From positions 1 to 64,000 of the forward strand of contig JAWKVW010000013.1 in the NCBI GenBank assembly GCA_041397845.1: 64,000 bases of DNA, read 5' to 3'. Source of the DNA: JAKPQE01 sp041397845. GTDB lineage: Bacteria; Pseudomonadota; Alphaproteobacteria; Rhizobiales; JAKPQE01. Shown here one piece after another: positions 56,020 through 64,000 of the stretch; the first letter of the stretch is position 1, and each line of letters begins with the position of its first letter. Under the pieces are notes generated by a model. The model saw only the letters and a list, made by a program, of their open reading frames with translations, searched no databases and was not told where the DNA came from. The translations under genes and the position numbers were made by a program.

Positions 56020-56286
56020 TCATCTCCGCCCCGGCGCGGAGGCGCCGACCGCCGCGTAGCCTGCCGGCGTCAGCTTGCAGACCAGCCAGTCCGGCTTCAT
56101 CGGGTTGTCGAACCACGGTTCGGCCCAGCCGCGGGTCACGCAGGCCTCGATCGTCTTTTTCGGGATTTCCCGGCCGCTCTCGTCGAACAGCGGCAGCTTG
56201 CCGCCGGGCTGGTCGAGGCCACGCACCAGATAGCGGCGCTGTGCGTCGGTCGGGCGGTCCGCTGCCCGTCGCGCGGTCGTCGTCAT
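56020..56286 (-). CDS. Conserved small hypothetical protein
   Basis: The 88-residue protein reads TDAQRRYLVRGLDQPGGKLP, LFDESGREIPKKTIEACVTR and GWAEPWFDNPMKPDWLVCKL with TPAGYAAVG. Small proteins of this kind, with a winged-helix-like TDAQ...YLVRG...LTPAG frame, are widespread in rhizobia but have no assigned role. The ATG at 56286 gives a start close to the family similarity. It is divergent from the GPR-like gene. Confidence 0.65.
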   Translation of the reverse strand: MTTTARRAADRPTDAQRRYLVRGLDQPGGKLPLFDESGREIPKKTIEACVTRGWAEPWFDNPMKPDWLVCKLTPAGYAAVGASAPGRR

Positions 56287-56651
56287 GCTCGATCCTGCCT
56301 GTTTTCCACAGCCCGCCACCCCGCCAAAGCCGGCCGGCAAGCTCGTTTCCCCCGCCCCTCGGCCATGCACGTTTACCTTAATGAGAGGTAAACGGTAACC
56401 AACCGAGTTTCTTGTTCCTTTGATACCAATGTGCCATTACCATATTTTTGCGGCAACCTCGTGTATGCACGCAGGCGAAAACCCGCGCGCGTAGCGGGGT
56501 TTTTGGCGACCCTCACGTCGGAAACGGCGTCGTGGATCCTCACCCGGGAGGCGGGTGGATCGTCGTATGGAGGGTGTCGCCCGACCGTCGCTCAGCGACG
56601 TTGGGCGCGCGCCGATGATGTAACGAGTACGGACGCAAGGCGGCAAACAAG
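56287..56651. promoter_or_regulatory. Divergent promoter region with an inverted repeat, upstream of the GPR-like gene
   Basis: These 365 bases hold no gene. A perfect inverted repeat GTTTACCT-N7-AGGTAAAC lies at 56371-56393, followed by GGTAACC, an operator-like arrangement. Next to it are AT-rich stretches (TTTGATACC, CATATTTTTG). The region likely drives the giant gene and the small hypothetical gene. Confidence 0.45.
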
Positions 56652-59600
56652 ATGGCGAACAATCCGAAGATCAAAGATCCGGCAGAAGCGGCTCTGTCGG
56701 CGGTCGAGGAAGCCCTGAAGCTTGACTTCGGCGGCCCGGACGACACCAGCATGGCGGACTTCTCCGTCGGCGACGACATTCTCGCCGATCCGCTCGAGAA
56801 GCCGGCGGCAACGCCGGTCCGGCCGGCGGCCAAGGTGAAGGAAACGGCGGACGTCGAGCTTGGCAAGCGTGACGGCCGGTCCGCGGGCCGGCGGCCTGCC
56901 AATGACGACCGCGCCAGCGTCGGCAATCTTGTTTATTCGCTGCAGCGCCGCGCCTCCATGGCGCCGATCATGATCGCCCTCGTCCTGTCGATCGCCTGGT
57001 TCGGCATCGGCATGGCGCTCGGTCTTGCCGCCTGGGGTGCCGATATCGGCGCCGCCCTTGCCAATCCGCCACGATCGCGACGGCGCCGCACCTCATCGGC
57101 CTTGCCGTCGGCATCGTCATTCCGATCCTCTTCTTCTTCGTCATGGCGACGATGATCCGCCGCGCCGCCGAGATGCGGCTCGTCGCCCGCGCCATGACCG
57201 AGGTCGCCATCCGCCTCGCCGAGCCCGAGAGCGTTGCCAAGGAAGCTGTCATCAGCGTCAGCCAGGCGATCCGCCGCGAGGTCGCCGCGATGGGTGATGG
57301 CGTCGAGCGCGCCCTTGCCCGCGCCAGCGAGCTCGAGGTGATGGTTCACAACGAGGTCGCCTCGCTCGAGCGGTCCTATAATGACAACGAGCTGCGCATC
57401 CGCAGCCTCGTCGAGGAGCTCGTCAGCCAGCGCGAAGCCATCGTCAACAATTCCGAGCGCGTCCGTGCCGCCATCGACGGCGCTCACAAGAATTTTGCCG
57501 ACGAGATCGCCGCCACCGGCTCCTCGATCGTCGACCGTCTTGCCGACACCGGCGACCGGATCACCAACACCCTCGGCGAGAAGGGCGAACGCCTGACGCT
57601 GGCCCTGTCGAGCGCCGGCGACACCATGGCCTCGCTGCTTGCCACCCGTGGCGAAGAGTTGATCGAGCGCCTCGCCGGCACCGGCAACGAGGTGACGACC
57701 ACGCTTTCGGCCACCGCCGACATGGTCGCCCAGACCCTTGCCGAGCGCGGCCACGAGATCAACACGACGCTGGTCGAGCGCTCGAACGAGGTCACCACGA
57801 CCCTCGCCGACACCGGCGACCGCATCGCCGCGACCATCACGGAGCGTGGCAACGAGGTGAATTTCACCCTCGCCAGCCGCGCCACCGAGATCACCGACAC
57901 GCTGCATGCGCGCATTTCCGAGATCAACGAGACGCTGAACATCCGCACCTCGGAGATCAACGACACGCTCAACCTGCGCACCGCCGAGATCAACGACACC
58001 TTCGGTGCCCGCACCGCCGAGATCAACGAGACCCTCGACGTCCGCGCCGCCGAGATCAACGAGACGCTCAGCCTGCGCAGCTCCGAAATCACCGGCACGC
58101 TCGCCAATGCCGGCGCCGAGATCGCCGAGACCATCAGTGCCCGCGGCCGCGAGGTCAACGACACCCTGGTTTCGGCCGGCACGCTGCTGACCTCGACCTT
58201 CACCGACCGCGCCAACGCCGTCACCGAGTCGATCACCACCTCCGGCCTGGAGATCATCGAGGCCATCGGCGGCCGCGCCACCGAGGTCAACGAGGCGCTG
58301 AAGAGCACCGGCGAGTCGCTGCTCGTCGACCTCGCCCTGCGTGGCGGCGAGATCACCGACCGCCTCGACGAGACCGGCACCCGCATCGCCGAAACCATCA
58401 CCACCAAGGGCGGCGACCTTGCCGACCGGCTCGACGCCACCGGCAACCGCATCTTCGAGGCGATCAACATCAACGGCACCGACCTTGAGGGCCGTCTCGC
58501 CGAGACCGGCGGCGCCATTGCCGACCTCATCGACGAGCGCTCCAATGCCATGCGCGACGGCGTTGCCGCCGCCGGTGCCGCCGTCAACGACGCCCTCGGC
58601 ACCCAGAGCCGCGAAGTCATCGAGCGTCTGGCGACCATCGGCGCCGAGGTGGCCAAGGCCATCGCCGCGCGCGGCCTGAAGGTCAACGAAGCCATCATCG
58701 AATCGAGCACCGAGCTCGCCAACACCATCGCCGGCCACGGCGAGACGCTGCGCGACACCCTCGAGGCCCGCATCGGCGAGTTCGACCAGATCGTCTCGAT
58801 CCGCGGCAACGCCCTTGTCGACAACATCACCAGCCGCACCGCCGAGATCGACGGCGCCCTCGCCGGCCGCCTGCAGGAATTCGAGCAGACCATGGCCGGC
58901 CGCACCGACGACCTCGCCAACGTGCTCGACCAGCGCGCCCTCACCTTCGAGATGACCTTCTCGGAGCGCCTCGCCAACTTCGACGACGCCGTCGCCCTGC
59001 GCACCGGCGAGATCGCCAATGCCCTGGCCGAGCGCACCGAGACTTTCCGCGAGATGTTCGGCGGCCAGATCGACGAGTTCGGCCGCACCATCGCCGGCAA
59101 GGCCGACGAGATCGGCGCCGCGATCAGCGAGCGCACCGCCGCCCTCGAGCAGACCGTCGAGTCCCGCCTCGGTTCCTTCGACCGCGGCATCGGCGAACGC
59201 CTCGATCTGGCGACGGAAGCCTTCGCCACCAAGGCGGACACTCTTGCCGAGACCCTCGACGAGCGCACCTCCAGGATCGACGGCGCCCTCGACAACCGCC
59301 TGCGCCAGATCAACGAGACGCTCATCGGCCGCACCCGCGAGCTGGCCACCGCCTTCTCGGCCGGCCAGCAGGAGATCAATGCCGCCCTCGACCGTCGCGT
59401 CGCCGATGTCGGCACGGCTCTGGCCGATCAGGCCCGCGAGCTCACCGATACGCTCGCCGACCGGATCTCCGAGATCAACGTCTCGCTCGGCTCCAAGGTC
59501 TTCGAGGTCGTCGAGTCGCTGACCGACCGGTCCGACGAGCTCGAGCGCGTCATGACCGATCGCCTTGCCGCGATCACCGAGACGCTCGACCTTGCCAGCG

Positions 59601-62200
59601 AGCAGGCTCGCGCCCGCTTCGAGGCGACGATCCGCTCCGCCGGCGAGGCCCTGGGCTCGGAGAGCGAGAAGGCCGGCCACGGCTTCGAGGTTGCGGCCCG
59701 CGCCGCCGCCGAGACGCTGCGCGCCGCCGCGACCGACTTCGAGACGAGCGTCGAATCGCGCTCGACCACGGCGACGGAAAACCTCGAGCGGGCAGCCAAC
59801 GCCATTCTCGCCACCCTGTCGCAGAGCTCCGCGACGGCCGCCGAGGCCCTCGGCCGGGCGACGCATGCCCTGCATGTCGTCCTCGTCGAGAATGCCGACA
59901 ACGCCGCCGACAAGCTGCAGGCGATCGCCGCGTCGCTTGAGGAGACCCTCACCGGCCGTGCCGCCGAGGCCAGCTCCGCCCTTGCCCGCGTCACCGCCGA
60001 GCTCGACACGACCCTCGACAGCCGCACGCTTGCCGTCGTCGAGAAGCTGACCGCCACCGGCGACACCGTCGCCGACCGGATCGGCGGCATCGCCGACAGC
60101 GCCGCCCTGCGCCTTGCAAGCGCCGGCGACAGCGTTGCCGAGCGGATTGGCGGCATGACCGACGGCGCCACCGAGCGCCTGACCGGTGCCGGCGTCCGCG
60201 TCGAGCGCAACTGGCAGACCCTTGCCGAGAACCTGACCTCGACCGCCGCCACCCTTGGCGACACCATCGAGGCCCGCGCCCGCGAGCTCAACTCGACCCT
60301 TGCCGGCCGCAGCGCCGAGCTCTCGGCCCTTATCGACAGCCAGGGCACCGGCTTCCTTGCCACCCTCGAGACCCACAGCAACGAGCTTGCCGCCCGCATT
60401 CTCGACAGCGGCGATGCCATCGTCGGCGACCTCACCCGCAAGGGCAGCGAGATTGCCGAGACGGTTGCCCGTCAGGGCTCGCTCGCCGCGCGGGCGATTG
60501 CCGAGAGCGGCAAGACCGTCACCGACGTCATCGAGGAACGCAGCCGCACGGCCATCGGCGCGCTTGGCCAGACCAATGCCCGCCTGCAGACCGAGGTCTC
60601 GGCCGTCCTTGACCGCCTGACCCAGTCGAATGCGACGCTGCACGAGGTGCTGGACAGCGCCAACGGCAATCTCGGCGAGATCGAGACGACGCTTGCCCGC
60701 CGCGCCGGCGAGTTCCGCGACGCCATCGACCACGCCGTTGCCGACACCAGCCGCACCGCCGCCCAGATCGACGGCCAGATCGGCGCCCTGCGCGAGATCT
60801 CCGGCAGTCTTCTGGCCGACATCGCAGCCACCGCTGACCGCATGGGTTCTGAGACCGGCAACCTCAACGAGGTCGCCTCGACCCTGTCGGCCACGAGCCG
60901 CACCATCGGCCAGACGCTCGACAGCCGTCGCAGCGATCTGGAAGCCCTCGTCGGCAGCCTGTCGGAGCGTACCGAGCAGGTCGAGGCGCAGCTCCGCGTC
61001 TTCACCACGGTGATCGCCGACTCGCTCGAGACCGCCGTGACCCGCACCAACGAGGTCGGCCAGCTTCTGGTTCGCACCGCCGAAGGCGCGACCCGTGGCG
61101 TCTCCGACCAGTTCGAGCAGTTGCGCCTCGCCACCGGGCTTGAGGGCCAGAAGGCTAGCGAAGTCGTCCAGAACGTTCGCGAGCAGATGATCGCGGAAGT
61201 CACCGACACGCTCTCCAACGCCACCCAGCGCTTTGCCGACGTTGCCCGCGAGATGCGCGGCGTCGCCAAGGAGATGCAGAAGGAGATCGAGATCGCCCGC
61301 GCCGAGATGAAGCGCGGCGTCCTCGACCTGCCGGAGGAGACCAGGACGAGCACGGCCGCCATGCGCCGCGTCGTCACCGAGCAGATCCGCGCGCTGAAGG
61401 AGCTGACCGAGATCGCCGGCCGCTATGGCAACGCTCTCGACGTCTCCGAGCCGATGGTGGCCCGCGCCGCCGAGCCGGTTCGCCATCACGAGCCCGTTCG
61501 CCAGCCCGAGCCCGTGCGCCAGCCCGAGCCGGTCGCCCGCGTCGTCGAGCGTCCCGCCGAGATCTCCCCGCGTCGTGCGGCGATCATCGACGAGGCCCTG
61601 CGCACCGAGCGTGCCCGTCCGGCCGAGCCGCGGCGTGCCCCCGAGCGTCGCCCGGAACCGGTGCGTGAGCCGGCGCGCGAGCCCGCTCCGGTCCGTCGTC
61701 CGGCCCCGGCCGCCGACCCGGTCGATGAGCTGCCCACCGGCCGTGGCTGGGTGTCCGACCTCCTCCGCCGCGCCTCGCGCGACGAGGAGCCGGCCCCGCG
61801 TGCCGCCGAGCCGGTCCGTCAGCCCGAGCCGGTCGCCCCGACGCGTTCGCCGGTGCAGATGGTCGAGTCGCTGAACTCGCTGTCCATCGACATCGCCCGC
61901 GCGATCGACCACAACGTCTCGGTCGAGCTCTGGGACCGTTACCAGAAGGGCGAGCGCAACGTCTTCACCCGTCGCCTCTATACCCTGCAGGGCCAGCGGA
62001 CCTTTGACGAGATCCGCCAGAAGTACCAGCGGGACATGGAGTTCCGTTCGGCCGTGGACCGCTATATCGAGGACTTCGAGAAGCTGCTCGACGAGACGGC
62101 CCGCGACGATCGCGACGGCATGATGACCCAGACCTATCTCACCTCGGACACCGGCAAGGTCTACACCATGCTGGCCCATGCGAGCGGCCGCTTCGGCTGA
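56652..62200 (+). CDS. GPR/RgsE-like growth-pole-ring protein, hendecad-repeat giant (one frameshift)
   Basis: The corrected protein is about 1,849 residues. After an acidic N-terminal segment come two transmembrane helices (about residues 103-128, MAPIMIALVLSIAWFGIGMA, and about 145-170, HLIGLAVGIVIPILFFFVMA). One G is missing near 57065 (CCGG read as CCG), so the coding frame splits at 57155/57143. Then follows an apolipoprotein-like region of 11-residue repeats such as RTAEINDTF and RAAEINETL, about 80 in a row (57509-60214), and more after one phase skip. A Pro/Glu/Arg-rich linker (61.46-61.85 kb) leads to a conserved C-terminal domain (VELWDRYQKGERNVFTRRLY). The Agrobacterium GPR and Sinorhizobium RgsE proteins build a ring at the growing pole; homology here is by architecture. 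Confidence 0.8.
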
Positions 62201-62226
62201 GCGCAGCCCCGGTGAAGGACTGAGCA

Positions 62227-62260
62227 GGGGCGCGGGAGCAATTCCGCGCCCTCTTCTTTT
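62227..62260 (+). terminator. Rho-independent terminator of the GPR-like gene
   Basis: The stem GGCGCGG (62229-62235) with CCGCGCC (62244-62250) is followed by CTCTTCTTTT. It lies 28 bases after the stop codon. Confidence 0.75.
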
Positions 62261-62382
62261 GGCACCCGCCATTCCGGATAAAGAATGAGGTCAGACGTAC
62301 GCCGACGCCCGCCGCCGGCAAGACGTCGTTCTCATTGCTTCGTGATCGGGATTTCAGGGTCTGGATTTCAGGATCTGGAATG

Positions 62383-63006
62383 TCAGATCCGGGCGACGGT
62401 CCAGCCGACGAGCTCGCCGAGCACCGCATCCATCGCCGCATCGAGGCCGGCGACCGCCGAGCCCGTCGAGGACGCCGTGACCGGCAGCCGCGCCGTGAAC
62501 AGCCGCGCCGCAACGACCCGGCCGTTGCGCTCGTTGAGGATCTTGGCGGAAATCGTCACCACGGCCTCGTCGGCGCCCGACGTCTCGATCTGGAAGGCGC
62601 GGATATCGGTGACGATCTGGTAGTCGATGAGAAGCCCGTCGCCCGGCCGGCCGACAGCCCGGAAGCGGCGGGAATTCTCGAAGGCCTCTGCAAGGCGTGT
62701 CTGCACCAGCCTCGGCAGCCGGTCACTCCACTGCGCACCGGCGTAGTACTCGACCGCTGCCGGCGTCGGCTTGACGACGATGCGCTCGCTGTCGAGCGCC
62801 TTCAGGGCAGACGGTTCCTTGACGAGGATCTGCGCCGAACTCGTGCCCTTGATATCGGCAAAACTGTCCGGCGCCGTCAGGTCGAAGGTCGCTGGCGCCG
62901 GTCCGCTGCCGCCCGCAAGGGCGCAACCGCCAACACCGGCCGCTACAAGAAGAGCGGCCGCGGCGCGCAGGATGGGCGTCCGGCTATCCAGATCTTTCAC
63001 TCGCAC
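62383..63006 (-). CDS. ABC-type transport auxiliary lipoprotein (MCE system)
   Basis: The 207-residue lipoprotein has a signal peptide with lipobox VGGC (about residue 28) after MRVKDLDSRTPILRAAAALL. The body includes YYAGAQWSDRLPRLVQTRLA and the FENSRRFRAVGRPGDGLLID stretch typical of the PqiC/DUF330-like auxiliary lipoproteins of MCE transporters. It overlaps the transcription unit of the MlaD-like gene 38 bases upstream, and presumably bridges the inner-membrane MCE complex with the outer membrane. Confidence 0.85.
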   Translation of the reverse strand: MRVKDLDSRTPILRAAAALLVAAGVGGCALAGGSGPAPATFDLTAPDSFADIKGTSSAQILVKEPSALKALDSERIVVKPTPAAVEYYAGAQWSDRLPRLVQTRLAEAFENSRRFRAVGRPGDGLLIDYQIVTDIRAFQIETSGADEAVVTISAKILNERNGRVVAARLFTARLPVTASSTGSAVAGLDAAMDAVLGELVGWTVARI

Positions 63007-63044
63007 ACGTCGCCTCGCCGGTCGCTGCTCTCGATTCCCCGCAG

Positions 63045-63992
63045 TCAGTGCCGGCGGGGATTGTATTCCGGAACGCCCTTTTTGCCAAAGACGAAAGCGG
63101 ACGGGTCGTTTTCGAGTTCGCCGATCACCCGGTCGAGACGTCCGAGCGTCCGCCGCCCGTCCTGGACAAAGCTCTCGAACTCGGCGACGGACCGGGTGCC
63201 GAGGCGGGCAAGGCCGCCCGAGATCTCCGCCGCGCGCGCATTGATGCTGTCGGCGATCGACCGGATCGAGGCAACCGTCTCGCGCGCGTCGTCGAAGATG
63301 TTCTTGCCGTCGCCGGTGCTGAAGGCGGATTCGGCCGAGGCAAGCAGCTTGTCGATCCGCTCGGCCGAGCGGTTCAGCCGCTCCGCCAGCTCGCTGGCAT
63401 TGGCCAGAAGATCGCCGACACCCTCCGAGTTCTTGGCCAGCGCGTCAGTGAACGTCTTGATGTCATCGACCGACGAGGTCAGCTTCGGCTCGTTGGTGCT
63501 GACGAAACCGTCGAGCCGGTTGACGATCTTCTCGGTGCGATTGACGATCCGCTGGGCAGCGTCGACGATGTCCTGGAATGGTGAAATCTCGCCGAGCACC
63601 GTCGGCTGGTCGCCCTGCTCGAACAGCGACAGCGACGCCGGCGTGCCGCCGACGAATTCGACATAACCCGAGCCGGTGAAGCCGGAGACGCCGATACGGG
63701 CCCGGCTGTCCATCTTCAGCGGTGCCGTCGGATCAACCTTCAGATAGGCCGAGACGAGGTCCGGATCGTTCGGATCGAAGCTGAGCTTGGCGATCTCGCC
63801 GATCTTGATGCCCTTGAAATAGACCGGATATCCCTCGGCAAGCCCGTACACCGAGCCAATGAACACGACGCGCACGTCGCGCATCGACTGCTTCTCGCCG
63901 TAACGCAGCTCCCACAGCGCAAAGAGGATCGCCAGCGCGATGCCGACGATCGTGAATATGCCGACAATCAGGGTATTGGCGCGGGTTTCCAT
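63045..63992 (-). CDS. MlaD/MCE family substrate-binding protein
   Basis: The 315-residue protein has one N-terminal transmembrane helix (TLIVGIFTIVGIALAILFAL) and an MCE domain (about residues 35-120: VRVVFIGSVYGLAEGYPVYF, KGIKIGEIAKLSFDPNDPDL, and SRARIGVSGFTGSGYVEFVG). A helical C-terminal part contains SIRSIADSINARAAEISGGL. MCE proteins form hexameric rings that carry phospholipids between membranes. The gene starts 8 bases from the window edge; the permease and ATPase genes are presumably just outside. Confidence 0.92.
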   Translation of the reverse strand: METRANTLIVGIFTIVGIALAILFALWELRYGEKQSMRDVRVVFIGSVYGLAEGYPVYFKGIKIGEIAKLSFDPNDPDLVSAYLKVDPTAPLKMDSRARIGVSGFTGSGYVEFVGGTPASLSLFEQGDQPTVLGEISPFQDIVDAAQRIVNRTEKIVNRLDGFVSTNEPKLTSSVDDIKTFTDALAKNSEGVGDLLANASELAERLNRSAERIDKLLASAESAFSTGDGKNIFDDARETVASIRSIADSINARAAEISGGLARLGTRSVAEFESFVQDGRRTLGRLDRVIGELENDPSAFVFGKKGVPEYNPRRH

Positions 63993-64000
63993 CCGTCGTC

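Noticed and set aside
56933..62272. A 1,779-codon open frame on the minus strand, antisense to the GPR-like gene
   Set aside because: Its translation is low-complexity Gly/Asp/Leu/Val repeats that mirror the 33-base periodicity of the sense strand. The sense frame has transmembrane helices, a linker, a conserved C terminus, a start and a terminator, so the antisense frame is a by-product of GC-rich repetitive codons.
1..64000. CRISPR arrays, insertion sequences, prophage genes, toxin-antitoxin pairs, att sites
   Set aside because: No spaced direct repeats, transposase or integrase motifs, or phage structural genes were found. The sole tRNA has no integrase or duplicated end beside it.

Overview
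The window is high-GC DNA from an alphaproteobacterium, most likely of the order Hyphomicrobiales (Rhizobiales). The evidence is gene content: an ExoR-type Sel1 protein, PopZ next to valS and tolC, a DUF2336 protein, a cobalamin riboswitch in front of btuB, and at 56.7-62.2 kb a very large apolipoprotein-like protein matching the growth-pole-ring (GPR/RgsE) proteins of polar-growing rhizobia. Genus cannot be fixed. There is one tRNA (Cys) and no rRNA, insertion sequence, prophage, CRISPR array or plasmid function. It reads as ordinary chromosome.

Layout. 0-1.7 kb: the end of an AmmeMemoRadiSam-type radical SAM gene, mazG, and a carboxymuconolactone decarboxylase-like gene. 1.8-12.5 kb: ten minus-strand genes, all with many frameshifts. 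They are a CoxD/CoxE/XdhC/XdhC/molybdopterin-binding-NTP-transferase set for molybdenum hydroxylase maturation, a quinone oxidoreductase, and a BMP-type (nucleoside/purine-like) ABC transporter. An intergenic repeat and sfsA follow. 13.8-17.4 kb: B12 riboswitch-btuB, cutA, nadK. 17.5-21.1 kb: response regulator, Hpt protein, DUF2336 protein, lytic transglycosylase. 21.2-27.7 kb: MaoC hydratase, CitE-like lyase, flavin reductase, nitroreductase, a secreted repeat protein, exonuclease III, GFA protein, exoR. 27.7-36.1 kb: ilvD, valS, popZ, tolC, pcm, all minus strand. 36.3-45.2 kb: tRNA-Cys, a small membrane protein, hemerythrin, then a tight plus-strand cluster ycjX-ycjF-RND transporter-secreted protein-lipid kinase-VWA protein. 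45.2-56.3 kb: stress protein, MFS transporter, HAMP/PAS protein with a degenerate ATPase-like end, methyltransferase, glutamine-synthetase family enzyme, PsiE-like and other membrane proteins, ferredoxin-NADP reductase, AraC/GyrI regulator, [2Fe-2S] ferredoxin, a second Hpt protein. 56.6-64 kb: the GPR-like giant and two genes of an MCE/Mla-type lipid transporter running off the right edge.

Sequence quality limits what can be said. About 2.11-13.11 kb carries dense mixed insertions, deletions and substitutions in every gene, with fairly sharp edges. Its size suggests a single uncorrected long read. Elsewhere, isolated one-base losses break cutA, the CitE-like gene, a flavin reductase, exoR, ilvD (four times), the RND transporter and the GPR-like gene. 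Four of these look like CCGG read as CCG. I therefore treat most broken genes as probably intact in the organism, and give spans for the whole gene with the break noted.

The most interesting biology is the GPR-like protein, with about 80 consecutive 11-residue repeats without a phase break. Next are the secreted protein at 24-25.2 kb with a three-fold internal repeat, the HAMP/PAS protein that lacks a kinase histidine, and the ycjX-to-VWA cluster that combines a lipid-kinase homologue with an RND transporter.
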